A stretch of DNA of 64,000 bases from Candidatus Bathyarchaeota archaeon. Lineage in GTDB: Archaea > Thermoproteota > Bathyarchaeia > JAPDIZ01. The DNA lies in the NCBI GenBank assembly GCA_029259355.1, contig JAPDIZ010000008.1, forward strand, positions 1 through 64,000, in the 5' to 3' direction. Of the stretch, positions 6,263 through 14,541 are shown piece after piece. Position numbers and translations under genes: made by a program. The notes under the pieces are model-generated. The model had not been told where the DNA came from. It saw only the letters and a list, made by a program, of their open reading frames with translations, and searched no databases. The number at the start of each line of letters is the position of its first letter. Position 1 is the first letter of the stretch.

Positions 6263-7972
6263 ATGAGTTGGGAGGAGTTTCCGGGATACAATGTCGAGGA
6301 ACTTCACCGCCAAGTTCTGGAGATGGTTAGGTCGCTCCATGAGAGGCCTAACGTGAAGCACGTAGACGTAGATGAGCTTAGGAAGATGGCTGAGCCACAT
6401 GGTACTCAAACCAAGTACGGAAACTACGTATTCACAACCTGCGTGAGAAACCGAAGCGCAGCTCTCACCGTCTACATCGGCGGCCCAGACGTTATGAGGC
6501 CTCGGGACATGACGGAGAAGCAGAAGGACATAGTGATGAACGCTCCCCAGACGGTGGAGAAGCTCCACAGATACCTCGAGAAGGTCCCCATCGTGTGTAC
6601 TCAGAGGGTTATGTGCGACAGCGACGAGCTTAGCTTCCTCTGCACCCTCTACCTAACGGTTCACAGAAAAGACTGCGTAAGGCTTGGGTACATGTGGAGC
6701 CTCCTGCTCTTTGGCTTAGACAAGAAGAGGCCGAACAACCAAGAGATGTACTTGGTGCACGTCCCTGAGTGGCTGGAAAAGGATAGGCAGATACTGGTGT
6801 TTCCAGAGATAGGAGTTACCTATGTGCTTGGCTCAGACTACTTGGGCGAAACCAAGAAGGGCTTTCTCAGAATGGCTATGTGGTTTGCTAAGCAGAAGGG
6901 GATACTTGGGCTACACGCTGGAGCAAAAGTGATTAGGGCGCGAGACAGACGCGGTGTGGTGAAGAGGTACTCCATGCTCCTATTCGGGCTCTCGGGTACG
7001 GGAAAGACTACTCACACCTGCCACGACCACGGGTTGACGCAAGAGGGAGAGGGTATAGAGATCGTTCAAGATGATGTCATCTTCTTGAGGATAGATGGAG
7101 CAGGCTTTGGCCCTGAAAATGGTTTCTTCCTAAAAACCGACATAGACCCCTCGCTTCAGCCGCTGATCTGGAAAGCAGCCATAAAGCCTACCTCGGTTTT
7201 GGAGAACGTGCTGGTGGATTACCAAGGCAACTGCCACTTCCTAGACGAAACGCTTACGGGAAATGGGCGGGGCGTGTTTCTCAGAGAGTCCATAGACCCT
7301 GAGCACCTACACCCAAGCGTAAACCTACCACCGCTGAGCGAGCTAGACGGCATGGTGGTGATATTCATAACCCGAAGAAACACCGTTGTCCCCATCATGT
7401 CGAAGCTGACGCCTGAGCAAGCTGCCGCAGCCTTTATGCTTGGAGAATCCATAGAGACCACGGCCAGCGACCCAGCTAGAGCAGGCGAATCCGTCAGGGT
7501 TGTGGGCACAAACCCCTTCATCATAGGCGACCCCGTTGAGGAGGGCTTGTGGTTCTACGAGTTTCTCAAGCGCCACGGAGACAAGGTCAGGTGCTTCCTT
7601 CTCAACACTGGTGGAGTGGGCGAGATATTGCGCAAAGAGGGCAGAAGGGTTGTTGTCGAGCAGAAGGTGGTGAGGGTCGAGATACCCGAAACCGCTTCGA
7701 TAATAAGAGGTGTTTTGCGCGATAACATCGAGTGGGTTGAGGAGCCATACTTCGGAACCCTTGTCCCAGCAAAAGTCGATGGAGTCGATATGAGCAAGTT
7801 TGACTTAAGCAAGTACTACACCGAGGAGCAGATCCAGAACTATGTGCGCCAGCTCAAGCGTGAGAGAGCAGAGTACTTCGCCAAGAAGTACTCCGAGTTC
7901 CTCAAGCACATATCCATGGACGAAAAGCTCGCGAGATTCATAGGCTTGGACGAGTTTCCGATGAGCGCGTAG
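6263..7972 (+). CDS. pckA: Phosphoenolpyruvate carboxykinase (ATP-type)
   Basis: The enzyme interconverts oxaloacetate and phosphoenolpyruvate with a nucleotide, linking the C4 acids to gluconeogenesis. The 569-aa product contains the P-loop GLSGTGKTTHT at about residues 242-252, followed by the metal-site sequence IVQDDVIFL. Near the start of the C-terminal half are conserved blocks NGFFLKTDID and ETLTGNGRG. The P-loop wording (GLSGTGKTT) is that of the ATP-dependent family rather than the GTP-dependent one, although the N-terminal ~120 residues are divergent from bacterial PckA. ATG is preceded by its own TATA box. The next gene has a separate promoter, so PEPCK is likely monocistronic. Confidence 0.88.
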   Translation: MSWEEFPGYNVEELHRQVLEMVRSLHERPNVKHVDVDELRKMAEPHGTQTKYGNYVFTTCVRNRSAALTVYIGGPDVMRPRDMTEKQKDIVMNAPQTVEKLHRYLEKVPIVCTQRVMCDSDELSFLCTLYLTVHRKDCVRLGYMWSLLLFGLDKKRPNNQEMYLVHVPEWLEKDRQILVFPEIGVTYVLGSDYLGETKKGFLRMAMWFAKQKGILGLHAGAKVIRARDRRGVVKRYSMLLFGLSGTGKTTHTCHDHGLTQEGEGIEIVQDDVIFLRIDGAGFGPENGFFLKTDIDPSLQPLIWKAAIKPTSVLENVLVDYQGNCHFLDETLTGNGRGVFLRESIDPEHLHPSVNLPPLSELDGMVVIFITRRNTVVPIMSKLTPEQAAAAFMLGESIETTASDPARAGESVRVVGTNPFIIGDPVEEGLWFYEFLKRHGDKVRCFLLNTGGVGEILRKEGRRVVVEQKVVRVEIPETASIIRGVLRDNIEWVEEPYFGTLVPAKVDGVDMSKFDLSKYYTEEQIQNYVRQLKRERAEYFAKKYSEFLKHISMDEKLARFIGLDEFPMSA

Positions 7973-7982
7973 AGACCGATAC

Positions 7983-8004
7983 ATAGGTCAAAACCTATAT
8001 ATTT
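7983..8004 (+). promoter_or_regulatory. Inverted repeat over the TATA box of the PadR-fusion gene
   Basis: ATAGGT at 7983-7988, CAAA, and ACCTAT at 7993-7998 form a perfect dyad that runs into the TATA sequence CTATATATTT at 7995-8004. The box centre is 26 bp upstream of the ATG at 8026, so the mRNA is probably leaderless. A dimeric regulator bound here would block TBP. The encoded protein ends in a PadR-type DNA-binding domain, so autoregulation is a direct possibility. Confidence 0.6.
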
Positions 8005-8025
8005 CTCCCACCCCAGCGCTACCTG

Positions 8026-9474
8026 ATGCCTCAAGACTTTTCGCTAGTCTGCAGCCGATGCGGCCAAGCCTATGGTGTAGACGAAGCAATACTGTGCTCA
8101 CGCTGCGGAGGGGTTTTGTTCACCCAATACGACCAGCCACCCACTCCCCCAAGTTTTGCGCAAAAGCGCGGCGTAGGCATGTGGAGATATGCAGAGCTTC
8201 TACCCATAAAAGACTCGTCGAGAGCCATTACCCTAGGCGAAGGGGGGACACAGCTACACCTATGCAACAGACTGAGCGACCGCATTGGGCTGAGGCATCT
8301 CTGGGTAAAGGATGAGACCAAAAACCCCACCGGATCGTTTCTGGATCGCGGAGTGTCGGTAGAGATTTCCTGGGCTGTTGAGAAGGGGTATAGAGAGGTT
8401 TGCTGTGCATCCTCTGGAAACCTCGGCGCATCAGCAGCTGCTTATGCGGCTCGAGCGGGGCTTTTGGCGAGGGTATTCGTCCCATCTGATGTGGATGTAG
8501 GGAAGCTTTGCCAGATAATCGCTTACGGAGCAGAGCTTGAGGTGGCTAAAACCCATAGAGAAGCTCATGAGCTAGCTGAGAGCTGTGCAAAAGCCAGCTG
8601 GAGGAGGCTTCTGACGCCAGCCAACCCCTTCTTCCTTGAAGGCATAAAGACCGTAGCCTACGAAATCTGCGAATCCCTTGGGTGGAGGTACCCGGATTGG
8701 GTAGCTGCTCCCATGGGAAACGGTGGCTTGATCTCCATGATATGGAGGGGGTTCTGCGAGTTCAAGGAGTTGGGCTTGGTGAGGGATGAGCCGCCGAAGC
8801 TGATTGGGGTACAGGCACAGGGGTGTGCCCCCATAGTCGAGGCATACGATAGAGGCTTAGAGGAGGCGTTACCCACTCAAGGAATCGCATACCCCTTAGA
8901 CATAGCCGTCGAAAACCCCTTGGAGGGGTATCTCGCCCTCAGGTCGATTAGGGAGTCTGGAGGAGGGGCTGTAGCGGTTTCTCAAAAGGAGATGCTAGAG
9001 GCTGTGGCTGAATTGGCTAGGCTGGAGGGCATCTTCGCCGAGCCAGCAGCAGCCTCCGTCGTCGCAGCTGTTCGCAAGCTAGTCGAGGATGGCGCGGTGG
9101 AGAGGGGGGAGGAGGTTGTTTTGGTTGTCACGGGCTCAGGGCTTAAAGACCCAGAGGCTGTGCGTAAGATCCCTCTGAGCTCAAAGGCGCTGAAGAGGCT
9201 TTTCGCGAAGAAGGGGTTTGCTCCACTTACGCTAAGCGAAACCAAGAGGGCCGTGCTCAGGGTGCTCGGCGAGAGTGGGCCGATACATGGCTACGGAGTC
9301 TGGAAGGCTCTGCTTCACCGCTTCTCCATCAAGCTGAGCATACCCACTCTCTACCAACACCTGCAAGAGCTTGAGGAGATGGGGTTGGTTAGGAGGCTTC
9401 CACCCGCCAAAGTAGGTGGTAGGGTGAGGGTGTACTACGAGCTTACTCAGAGAGGAGCTGAGGCCTTGGGCTAA
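8026..9474 (+). CDS. Threonine-synthase-like protein without PLP lysine, fused to PadR-type wHTH
   Basis: Residues 9-27 form a zinc ribbon (C9, C12, C24, C27), as in archaeal threonine synthases. The fold-type II PLP domain follows: KDETKNPTGSFLDRG, then SSGNLGASAAAYAARAG (phosphate-loop region) and PMGNGG. In active enzymes the motif is SFKDRG and its Lys forms the Schiff base with PLP; here residue 106 is Leu (CTG at 8341-8343). From about residue 395 the chain continues as an 88-residue PadR-like winged helix (LSETKRAVLRVLGESG, PIHGYGVWKAL, SIPTLYQHLQELEEMGLV). An amino-acid-responsive transcription regulator built on a dead enzyme is the inference. An enzyme using an alternative lysine is not excluded. 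It precedes an MBL-fold gene by 54 bases. Confidence 0.8.
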   Translation: MPQDFSLVCSRCGQAYGVDEAILCSRCGGVLFTQYDQPPTPPSFAQKRGVGMWRYAELLPIKDSSRAITLGEGGTQLHLCNRLSDRIGLRHLWVKDETKNPTGSFLDRGVSVEISWAVEKGYREVCCASSGNLGASAAAYAARAGLLARVFVPSDVDVGKLCQIIAYGAELEVAKTHREAHELAESCAKASWRRLLTPANPFFLEGIKTVAYEICESLGWRYPDWVAAPMGNGGLISMIWRGFCEFKELGLVRDEPPKLIGVQAQGCAPIVEAYDRGLEEALPTQGIAYPLDIAVENPLEGYLALRSIRESGGGAVAVSQKEMLEAVAELARLEGIFAEPAAASVVAAVRKLVEDGAVERGEEVVLVVTGSGLKDPEAVRKIPLSSKALKRLFAKKGFAPLTLSETKRAVLRVLGESGPIHGYGVWKALLHRFSIKLSIPTLYQHLQELEEMGLVRRLPPAKVGGRVRVYYELTQRGAEALG

Positions 9475-9528
9475 GGCTTATCTCACTCCTCCCCAATTCT
9501 ATAGGCTGCGTGGTACGGAGGCTTTTAG

Positions 9529-10566
9529 GTGGAGCAGGTTTTCTCCAGAATATACCGCGCACAGCTCACGCTCCCGAAGACGTCTCTGAGAAGCTTAAAC
9601 TCCTACATAATAGAGGATGGAGATGGCTTCGCCATAGTTGACACAGGATTCAACTTAGACCAAACATACGAAGAGCTGGTTTCTCAGCTAGCTGAAGATG
9701 GCTTCAGGCTAGAGGATATCACCAAGATCGTGGTCACCCATTTCCACGGAGACCACATAGGGCTTACCCAAAGGCTTAGGAGGTTCTGCAGCCAACCCCC
9801 CATGCTCCACGAAGCCGAGATAGCGTTGGTTAAGCTAGCTGCTTCAGGGCTTGAAAAGAGGTTTGGCCCAATAGCTGAGTACATGAGGCTAAATGGAATG
9901 CCTAAGGAGCTAGTGGAGAAGGTTCTTCGACAACATCCCGCCATAAGGACTCGCTCCATAGACCCCAACCCAAACCCCTGGACACCGCTTAGAGACGGAG
10001 ACCTCATACAGATAGGTGGCTTCGAGTTTAGAGCTGTGTGGACTCCAGGCCACTCCCCCGGGCACGTATGCCTCTACGAGCCGAGGAAGAGGATTTTGAT
10101 AGCTGGAGACCACATCCTCCCCAAGATAACCCCAAACATAACGCGCTTAGCAGAAGACGAAGACCCCCTAACCAAATACCTCCAAAGCCTCAAGAAGGTG
10201 GAGGCTCTTGATGTAGACCTCGTGCTACCTGCTCATAGGTGGATATACAGAGACCACAGAGAGCGCATACGCCAGCTTAGGCAGCACCATAGGAGGAGGC
10301 TAAGCGAAGTGATAGAGATCTTGTCGAGGAAAAAGGAGGCAACCGCCTTCGAAATCGCTTCGGAGATGACTTGGGACGTAGACTACCCCTCTTGGGAAGC
10401 TTTCCCCGCTTTCCAAAAGCACTTCGCACACGGAGAAGCTCTCGCCCACCTCAAGCCCCTAGAGGATAGGGGGTTGGTTAGGAAGAAGCTTCGAGGAGAC
10501 ACCGTGTACTACGAGATGGTGAACCCTGTTTTTCCCGAAGACCTAGAGCCCCTCCTCAAGTCATAG
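9529..10566 (+). CDS. MBL-fold metallohydrolase with C-terminal helical/wHTH extension
   Basis: The metallo-beta-lactamase core is clear: the H-x-H-x-D-H motif reads H71-F-H73-G-D75-H76, followed by TPGHSPGHVCLY with the next His ligand, AGDHILP with the Asp ligand, and a late His in LVLPAHRW. The C-terminal ~90 residues (RKKEATAFEIASEMTW ... ALAHLKPLEDRGLVRKKLR) look like a winged helix, as in the LACTB2-type and related hydrolases. The substrate is unknown; a thioester or phosphodiester is usual. Start is GTG at 9529. It sits between the PadR-fusion gene and the DNA methyltransferase, 10 bases before the latter, and the three probably share a transcript. Confidence 0.85.
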   Translation: MEQVFSRIYRAQLTLPKTSLRSLNSYIIEDGDGFAIVDTGFNLDQTYEELVSQLAEDGFRLEDITKIVVTHFHGDHIGLTQRLRRFCSQPPMLHEAEIALVKLAASGLEKRFGPIAEYMRLNGMPKELVEKVLRQHPAIRTRSIDPNPNPWTPLRDGDLIQIGGFEFRAVWTPGHSPGHVCLYEPRKRILIAGDHILPKITPNITRLAEDEDPLTKYLQSLKKVEALDVDLVLPAHRWIYRDHRERIRQLRQHHRRRLSEVIEILSRKKEATAFEIASEMTWDVDYPSWEAFPAFQKHFAHGEALAHLKPLEDRGLVRKKLRGDTVYYEMVNPVFPEDLEPLLKS

Positions 10567-10576
10567 GGGGTCTGGA

Positions 10577-11533
10577 TTGGGCGGTCCAAGCGTCTTAGAC
10601 CTCTTCTGCGGAGCAGGAGGCTTCTCCAAAGGGTTTGAGGAAGCTGGCTACGATGTGTTGGGCGGAGTAGACGTAGACCCTGTGGTTGCCGAAACCTTTC
10701 GCCTAAGCTTCCCCAGTGCAAAGGTGGTGGTTCAAGACATCAGAGAGCTTTCTTCGTGGGATCTCGTGGAGAAGATAGGCGAAGAGCCTGAGGTCGTGAT
10801 TGGTGGGCCTCCCTGCGAGCCCTTCACAAGAACCAACGCCAAGAGAATGCGCAACCCCCTCGACAGACTCTACACAGACCCAGATGGCATGCTCATCCTA
10901 CACTTCATCAGGCTAGTCGGAGACCTAAGGCCAAAGGTCTTCGTGATGGAGAACGTGGTAGACGTAGCTGAGGGACCGCTTGCGGATGCGCTGAGAGCGG
11001 AGTTTAGGAGGGTTGGCTACAGCGAAATCTACTTCAACCTCTTGAGAGCTGAGGAGCACAACACCCCCTCGATAAGGAGGAGGCTGTTCATATCCAACGT
11101 CCGGATAAACCCTCCTAAGTCTCTGCGAAGGCTTTCAGTGCTTGATGCCGTAGGAGACCTTCCAAGCCCATACTCCATCCACGATATACCCAACCACGAG
11201 CCCACACCGCTTCCTCAGAAGAAGCTCAAGCGCGTTACTAGGGTTGGATGGGGAGGCGCTCTCATGAAGTACAGGGGAGCTACGGGCAAGTTCAAAAACT
11301 TCATGAGGCTAAACCCCTTCATGCCTGCACCACCCGTAACTGGCTTAAAGCGCTTCATCCACCCCTTCGAAGACAGGATGCTCACCGTAAGAGAGCATGC
11401 TAGGCTGATGGGCTTCCCCGACCACCACGTCTTCTTGGGAAATAGGGAGCTTCAGTACAACCAAGTAGGAGAAGCTGTCCCAGTCCCCCTTGCGAGGGAA
11501 ATAGCCGCTTACCTGCTCAATAAGGTTCTATAA
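10577..11533 (+). CDS. DNA (cytosine-5) methyltransferase
   Basis: The 318-aa protein shows the ordered C5-MTase motifs: I DLFCGAGGFSKGF, IV GGPPCEPFTRTN with catalytic Cys at residue 80, VI VFVMENV, VIII RRRLFI, IX-like MLTVREHARLMGFP, and X NQVGEAVPVPLA. It transfers a methyl group from SAM to C5 of cytosine in a specific DNA site. The target-recognition region between VIII and IX is short, so a four- to six-base site is likely. No restriction endonuclease gene adjoins it, so it may be an orphan or regulatory methylase. Start is TTG, 10 bases after the MBL gene. Its stop overlaps the convergent neighbour by 6 bases. Confidence 0.92.
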   Translation: MGGPSVLDLFCGAGGFSKGFEEAGYDVLGGVDVDPVVAETFRLSFPSAKVVVQDIRELSSWDLVEKIGEEPEVVIGGPPCEPFTRTNAKRMRNPLDRLYTDPDGMLILHFIRLVGDLRPKVFVMENVVDVAEGPLADALRAEFRRVGYSEIYFNLLRAEEHNTPSIRRRLFISNVRINPPKSLRRLSVLDAVGDLPSPYSIHDIPNHEPTPLPQKKLKRVTRVGWGGALMKYRGATGKFKNFMRLNPFMPAPPVTGLKRFIHPFEDRMLTVREHARLMGFPDHHVFLGNRELQYNQVGEAVPVPLAREIAAYLLNKVL

Positions 11534-12004
11534 GCTACCCAGTTGCTTGAGAGCTTCGTAGATGGTTATCGCTAACAACCCAACGCTCTCCAAAGGCTTT
11601 TCGACAACGTAGACTGCTTCGCCTAGCTCAAGCTCTTTCTTGGAGAAGTTCGGCTCTCCTCCGCTGAAAGCGAACGCCACCATCTCACCGCTTTTAACGG
11701 TTTCGACCACTTCTCCCCAGTTGATTCGATTTGAGTTAGGCACGGAGGGAGGAACCACCATGTAGAGCTTTTTTGGAGACAGGAGCTCGACCACGTCAGG
11801 CAAATCCCTGAGGACTAGGAGGTTTTTCTCTAGCTTGTATGCAAGTCGGTGGAGCTCGGGGATTCCCTGCTGAGCAGCTGCGCCCATAGCTCTAGATGCA
11901 ACAAAAGTCTTTAGCCCAAGCCCATAGGAGGCTCTAGCAGCTTCCACTAGCCTCTGCATGCTGTGGACGCCGTGGAACACGGGAACTATGAGCTCCTCGA
12001 ACAT
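11528..12004 (-). CDS. Conserved archaeal protein, COG4080-like (predicted SPOUT-type)
   Basis: The 158-aa product starts MFEELIVPVFHGVHSMQRLVEAA and includes KTFVASRAMGAAAQQGIPE and a FSGGEP loop. These are blocks I recognise from the conserved archaeal family COG4080, variously described as RecB-like or SPOUT-like; its activity is not established. ATG at 12004 overlaps the stop of the upstream PIN gene by one base (TGATG), so the longer frame to 12016 is rejected. The context therefore places a conserved single-copy-type gene downstream of a VapBC module. Confidence 0.6.
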   Translation of the reverse strand: MFEELIVPVFHGVHSMQRLVEAARASYGLGLKTFVASRAMGAAAQQGIPELHRLAYKLEKNLLVLRDLPDVVELLSPKKLYMVVPPSVPNSNRINWGEVVETVKSGEMVAFAFSGGEPNFSKKELELGEAVYVVEKPLESVGLLAITIYEALKQLGSL

Positions 12005-12450
12005 CACTCCAACCACTCTCTCGGAACGTCTCCTACGTGGATGCAGATGCTTGCTAGCTCGCTGGGTAGGCTACTAATTAACTTCTCATCAGCTGTATAA
12101 ACAACTCCGTTTAAGACCTTGGCTAGTGCTACGTAGGCTGCGTCGTAAACGCTTACTTTGCAGGAAGTGGCGATCTCCATAGTCTGTCGAGCGTACTCTC
12201 CTCTTAGCTCGTGAAGAGCTATTCCATAGAGGTATATGCTCTCAGCCACCTCCCAAAGCTCTCTGCTGGAAAAGGTTCCGCTGTACCTCAGCGCATTCAA
12301 TACTTCAAAGGGCATATGGTGGGGTGCTGCCAGCTCTATATTTCCAAGCACAAACTGATTTCTTAGGGCTTCTGCTTCTTTACTATACTCCTCCTCCAAG
12401 TACCACTTGACGACAACGTTTGCGTCAGTCACTACCGTGCTTCTCTCCAC
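12004..12450 (-). CDS. vapC: VapC-type PIN-domain toxin
   Basis: The product (148 aa) begins VVTDANVVVKWYLEEEYSKEA, with the first catalytic Asp. It has the middle acidic Glu in MPFEVLNAL and ends with VSVYDAAYVALAKVLNGVVYTADEKL, which carries the last two Asp. All four PIN acidic positions seem present, so RNase activity is plausible. It overlaps the VapB-like gene by 19 bases and follows it, the normal antitoxin-toxin order. Confidence 0.88.
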   Translation of the reverse strand: MERSTVVTDANVVVKWYLEEEYSKEAEALRNQFVLGNIELAAPHHMPFEVLNALRYSGTFSSRELWEVAESIYLYGIALHELRGEYARQTMEIATSCKVSVYDAAYVALAKVLNGVVYTADEKLISSLPSELASICIHVGDVPREWLE

Positions 12451-12674
12451 TTTCTGATCTCCTCTACCGAGTTCCAGCCAGAAGGAGCTTTTCTCTTCAG
12501 CCTCTGGTTTATCATAAGGGCTTTGACGGGGTTTCGCTTCTTTTCCTTCTCAATCGCTTGTCGAATAGACTGCCTAATCAGCTCGCTCCAGTTGATGTGC
12601 TTAAGCTTATCCATTTCCTTCTTTAGCTCTTCCTCTACCCTAACCGTTATCAGTGGCAAGCAAAACACCCTCAA
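12432..12674 (-). CDS. vapB: VapB-type ribbon-helix-helix antitoxin
   Basis: This 80-aa protein has the RHH start LPLITVRVEEELKKEMDKL, then HINWSELIRQSIRQAIEKEKK, and ends with a basic, Trp-containing tail (APSGWNSVEEIRKWREAR) that would bind and block the PIN toxin. The TTG at 12674 lies 26 bp from the centre of the TATA box and would be a leaderless start. A second TTG at 12659 is the alternative. It should bind its own promoter. Confidence 0.85.
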   Translation of the reverse strand: MRVFCLPLITVRVEEELKKEMDKLKHINWSELIRQSIRQAIEKEKKRNPVKALMINQRLKRKAPSGWNSVEEIRKWREAR

Positions 12675-12675
12675 T

Positions 12676-12702
12676 CGATGTATATACGTATTTACGTTTA
12701 TA
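12676..12702 (-). promoter_or_regulatory. TATA box and operator-like repeats of vapBC
   Basis: GTTTATA (12697-12703 on +) is box A for the minus-strand vapB. Between it and the start lies TATATACGTATTTACGT, holding two TACGT repeats 8 bp apart. The position fits an RHH autorepressor site, like the GTATAC repeats of the other PIN locus. Confidence 0.45.
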
Positions 12703-12714
12703 GCTTTTGCTTGC

Positions 12715-13212
12715 TCAAAGCTTGTACCCTATCTGTCTCAGAAACTCCTTTCTCCACTTGATGTCTTCGTCCCCTTCAATTCCCTTAGTTTTGAAGCCGT
12801 CGACTACGCCCAGTATCCCCCTGCCCTGCTCGGTTTCGACGAGAATGACCTCGACGGGGTTTGCGGTTGCGCAGAATATTCGGCAAACCTCTGGGACCAT
12901 CTTTATCCTATACAACACGTTGATGGGGTATGCGTCCTTGATGACCACTACGAAGGCGTGTCCAGCTCCCAGCTCGAAAGCGGTTTTGGCTGCGAACTCC
13001 CTAAGCTCTGGATCGTTTCCCTCGTGGCGAACCAAACACTTCCCTGAAGACTCCACAAACCCTATCCCGAACTTGATGTTGGGCACCGAGTTGACTAAGG
13101 CTTCGTATATGTCTTCAACGGTTTTGATGAAGTGGCTCTGCCCAATTATTATGTTGCAGCCTTCGGGAATCTCTATCTTCACCTTCTTAAGCTCCACCGA
13201 GCACCACCCCAC
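12715..13212 (-). CDS. Adenosine-specific kinase family protein (DUF355)
   Basis: The 165-aa protein matches the DUF355/'adenosine specific kinase' family along its whole length. Blocks are [61 protein letters not shown], and [19 protein letters not shown]. Members are small trimeric proteins found with bound AMP or adenosine; a kinase role has been proposed. The catalytic claim is weak outside a few structures. The start GTG at 13212 lies about 23 bp from a TATATTC box, so the gene is probably leaderless and independent of vapBC. Confidence 0.85.
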   Translation of the reverse strand: MGWCSVELKKVKIEIPEGCNIIIGQSHFIKTVEDIYEALVNSVPNIKFGIGFVESSGKCLVRHEGNDPELREFAAKTAFELGAGHAFVVVIKDAYPINVLYRIKMVPEVCRIFCATANPVEVILVETEQGRGILGVVDGFKTKGIEGDEDIKWRKEFLRQIGYKL

Positions 13213-13229
13213 TAAATAATACTATATTT

Positions 13230-13238
13230 GTTATATTC
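13230..13238 (-). promoter_or_regulatory. TATA box of the DUF355 gene
   Basis: On the minus strand AGAATATAA lies about 22 bp upstream of the GTG at 13212. It overlaps the final codons of the upstream hydrolase gene, so the promoter sits in a 25-base gap. Confidence 0.45.
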
Positions 13239-13885
13239 TATTTTGGCTGGAGATACTTCTCAAACCAAGCGAGAACTTCCTCAAGCACCAAACGCCTCAG
13301 CTTGGCATCGGAGAAGACGTGGTCTCCTCCCTCAACCATCAAAAGCTTCTTCGGCTCATTCGCAGCTTGGTAGAGGGTTTTGGCTGAAGACGGAGGGACT
13401 ACTTCATCGCGTGTTCCGTGTATAACGAGCAGGGGCTTCTTCAGCTTCTTCACAGCTTCAAGCACGTCGTACCTTCCGACGCGGTAGACTGGAGCAGCTG
13501 ACGTAGCCACAGCTCTAACCCTGTCGTCTTCGCATGCTCTGAGTATTGCTATGCACCCTCCTGCACTGCTTCCGAAGAGAAGCAGATCCCCTACCCTGTT
13601 CCCCAAGGCGTTGATGGCTGCGTCCAGATCCCTCAACCTCTCCTCCAAAACCCTATCGAGAAGCGACGAAACCACGCCCTCGCTCTCCCCACACCCTCTG
13701 AAGTCGAACCTAAAGAGCGCAAAGCCTCTTTCCACAGCCATCTCAGCGAGTTCGACGTACTTGGGGCCGTCTTTGGAGGCGAATAGGCCGTGGCACGTAA
13801 CGATGCAGGAGGATTTCTCAGCTCTTGGCGCATGAAACACGCCGACTAGCTTGAGCCCGTTGGAGTGGAAGACCACTCGCTCCAT
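13238..13885 (-). CDS. Alpha/beta hydrolase (serine hydrolase)
   Basis: The 215-aa protein has the alpha/beta hydrolase order: oxyanion region VTCHGLFASKDGP, FRFDFRGCGESEG, nucleophile elbow GSSAGG with catalytic Ser, acid region VIHGTRDEVVPP with Asp, and VEGGDHVFSD with the catalytic His. Such enzymes cleave esters or peptides; no substrate can be told from sequence. A second family member, of lysophospholipase type, lies at 25467-26381. It starts with ATG 13885. Confidence 0.88.
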   Translation of the reverse strand: MERVVFHSNGLKLVGVFHAPRAEKSSCIVTCHGLFASKDGPKYVELAEMAVERGFALFRFDFRGCGESEGVVSSLLDRVLEERLRDLDAAINALGNRVGDLLLFGSSAGGCIAILRACEDDRVRAVATSAAPVYRVGRYDVLEAVKKLKKPLLVIHGTRDEVVPPSSAKTLYQAANEPKKLLMVEGGDHVFSDAKLRRLVLEEVLAWFEKYLQPK

Positions 13886-14031
13886 CCAAACCCCTCAAAG
13901 CTCCTACGCGCTTTCGCCTACATACAAACAACTCTTCTTGCAAAAAGGGCTTTATGCGCTAGGCTCTCTCAACCCACGAAGCCATTTAAGTCACCTCTTG
14001 ACTTCTTTTACATCAGTGGGTTGAAGGCTGT

Positions 14032-14541
14032 TTGGCTAGCAACACCTTGGGGAGCAAGCTGGTCTACACTATAGGTCACTCAACCCGTAGCTTAGCCGAA
14101 CTCGCTAGGTTGCTGAAGCAGTACGGAGTTGTGCAGGTGGTAGACGTTAGGCGCTTCCCCACTTCGAGGAAGAACCCACAGTTTAGGCGAGAGGTTTTGG
14201 AGGAGTATCTAAGGCAGAGAGGCTTCGAATACCTTTGGCTAGGCAAAGAGCTCGGCGGCTACAGACCGGGTGGGTTTGAGGAGTACATAAAGACGCAGGA
14301 GTTTTCCAAAGCAATCGACGAGCTCTGCGTGCTTTTGGAGGAAAAGCCCACAGCCATCATGTGCTCGGAGAAGCTTTGGTTTAGGTGTCATCGCCGCTTC
14401 ATATCGGATGAGCTGGTTAGGAGAGGCTACGAGGTAATTCACATAGTGGAGCGGGATAGGGCGTACAGGCACAAGATTAGGGAGCGGAGAAAATCAGCTA
14501 ATCAAGAGATACACAGGTGGCTTGCTCAACAGCCTCCCTAA
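14032..14541 (+). CDS. DUF488 family protein
   Basis: The 169-aa product has all DUF488 marks: VYTIGHSTRSLAELARLLK, VDVRRFPTSRKNPQF, WLGKELGGYRP, and MCSEKLWFRCHRRFIS. The conserved Cys and Arg/His residues of the last block suggest nucleic-acid or small-molecule chemistry, but no activity has been proven for the family. The start TTG at 14032 has a TTTTA box about 27 bp upstream. Its 3' end overlaps that of thiI by 44 bases, tail to tail. Confidence 0.85.
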   Translation: MASNTLGSKLVYTIGHSTRSLAELARLLKQYGVVQVVDVRRFPTSRKNPQFRREVLEEYLRQRGFEYLWLGKELGGYRPGGFEEYIKTQEFSKAIDELCVLLEEKPTAIMCSEKLWFRCHRRFISDELVRRGYEVIHIVERDRAYRHKIRERRKSANQEIHRWLAQQPP

